Origin: Pelagophyceae sp. CCMP2097
Lineage: Eukaryota > Sar > Pelagophyceae
Reading direction: 5' to 3'
NCBI GenBank assembly: GCA_026770575.1
Contig: MU657198.1
Location: forward strand, 332,785 to 361,073
DNA: 28,289 nucleotides
Shown: piece by piece, positions 28,191 through 28,289 of the stretch
Position numbering within the stretch: position 1 is the first letter of the stretch
Layout: every line of letters starts with the position of its first letter
Position numbers and translations under genes: made by a program
Notes under the pieces: generated by a model
Seen by the model: only the letters and a program-made list of their open reading frames with translations
Database searches by the model: none
What the model was told of the DNA's origin: nothing

Positions 28191-28289
28191 GTGACGAATA
28201 TACCTCTTTCGTCAAGCTCCAGAAGGCCATCACCGAGCAGCGCGAGGAGGCTGCTCTTGTGCTGCTCAACCGCAACCTCGCGACCCTGG
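28073..28289 (+). CDS. Partial gene running off the window, coiled-coil start
   Basis: The frame is open from 28073 to the end (stop TAA just upstream). Its first part is the Gly/Ser/Ala reading of the repeat tract (AARDGASAESGIASSCDEY); from about 28205 it changes to clearly coding GC-rich sequence, KLQKAITEQREEAALVLLNR, which is amphipathic and coiled-coil-like. Either the low-complexity part is a true N-terminal region or the exon begins at an acceptor TTTCGTCAAG (28216). The 3' end lies outside the window; no family recognised. Confidence 0.45.

Overview
The window looks like nuclear DNA of a eukaryotic microbe with a repeat-rich genome. The few credible genes have GC-rich exons cut by short GT-AG introns (47 to 85 bp), and one encodes a mitochondrial MICOS-type protein. 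The GC-rich exons, lower-GC spacers and tiny introns would fit a microalga such as a stramenopile, but nothing here fixes the taxon. There are no bacterial operons, CRISPR arrays, rRNA genes or convincing tRNAs.

Layout. 1-1945 is spacer with a GACA-type simple repeat, a 23-bp-arm hairpin and a 46-bp direct repeat. 1946-4765 is the best gene: a five-exon MIC19/CHCHD3-like twin CX9C protein, all introns phase 0, whose third intron (about 2.2 kb) is filled with a degenerate 12-bp minisatellite. 4815-6262 is a repeat called family B here, split by a 717-bp nested insertion (5463-6179) that carries a second dispersed repeat, family A. 6282-6517 is an orphan exon-like ORF. 7290-9500 is a diverged tandem array with a period of about 155-160 bp. 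9919-10075 is a retroelement RNase H remnant. 10.5-15.9 kb holds short tandem repeats, foldback and terminal-inverted-repeat elements, and an element rich in GTAATTAC.

15911-16474 and 22765-23328 are two direct copies of a 564-bp repeat (family C). Between them lie a two-exon PAP2-type phosphatase gene (17776 down to 16824, minus strand), an uncharacterised ORF (18433-19137), an inverted family B copy flanked by inverted G-rich repeats (19125-20060), a frameshifted coiled-coil gene (20085-20968), and a probably decayed gene with one convincing intron (21020-21861). 24181-24406 is a near-perfect 92-bp-arm foldback element with a 5-bp target duplication. 25722-26120 is an inverted family A copy. 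From 26200 to about 28190 family B units repeat in tandem and pass into a long Pro/Ala pentapeptide-repeat tract, which runs into a coiled-coil coding segment cut by the window end.

Genes are sparse and functionally unrelated. The dominant biology is repeats: nested transposons, minisatellites, and a recurring unit (family B) that looks like a duplicated exon-plus-intron module of a low-complexity protein. Family names A, B and C are labels for this window only. All family assignments come from reading the sequence; no database search was possible.
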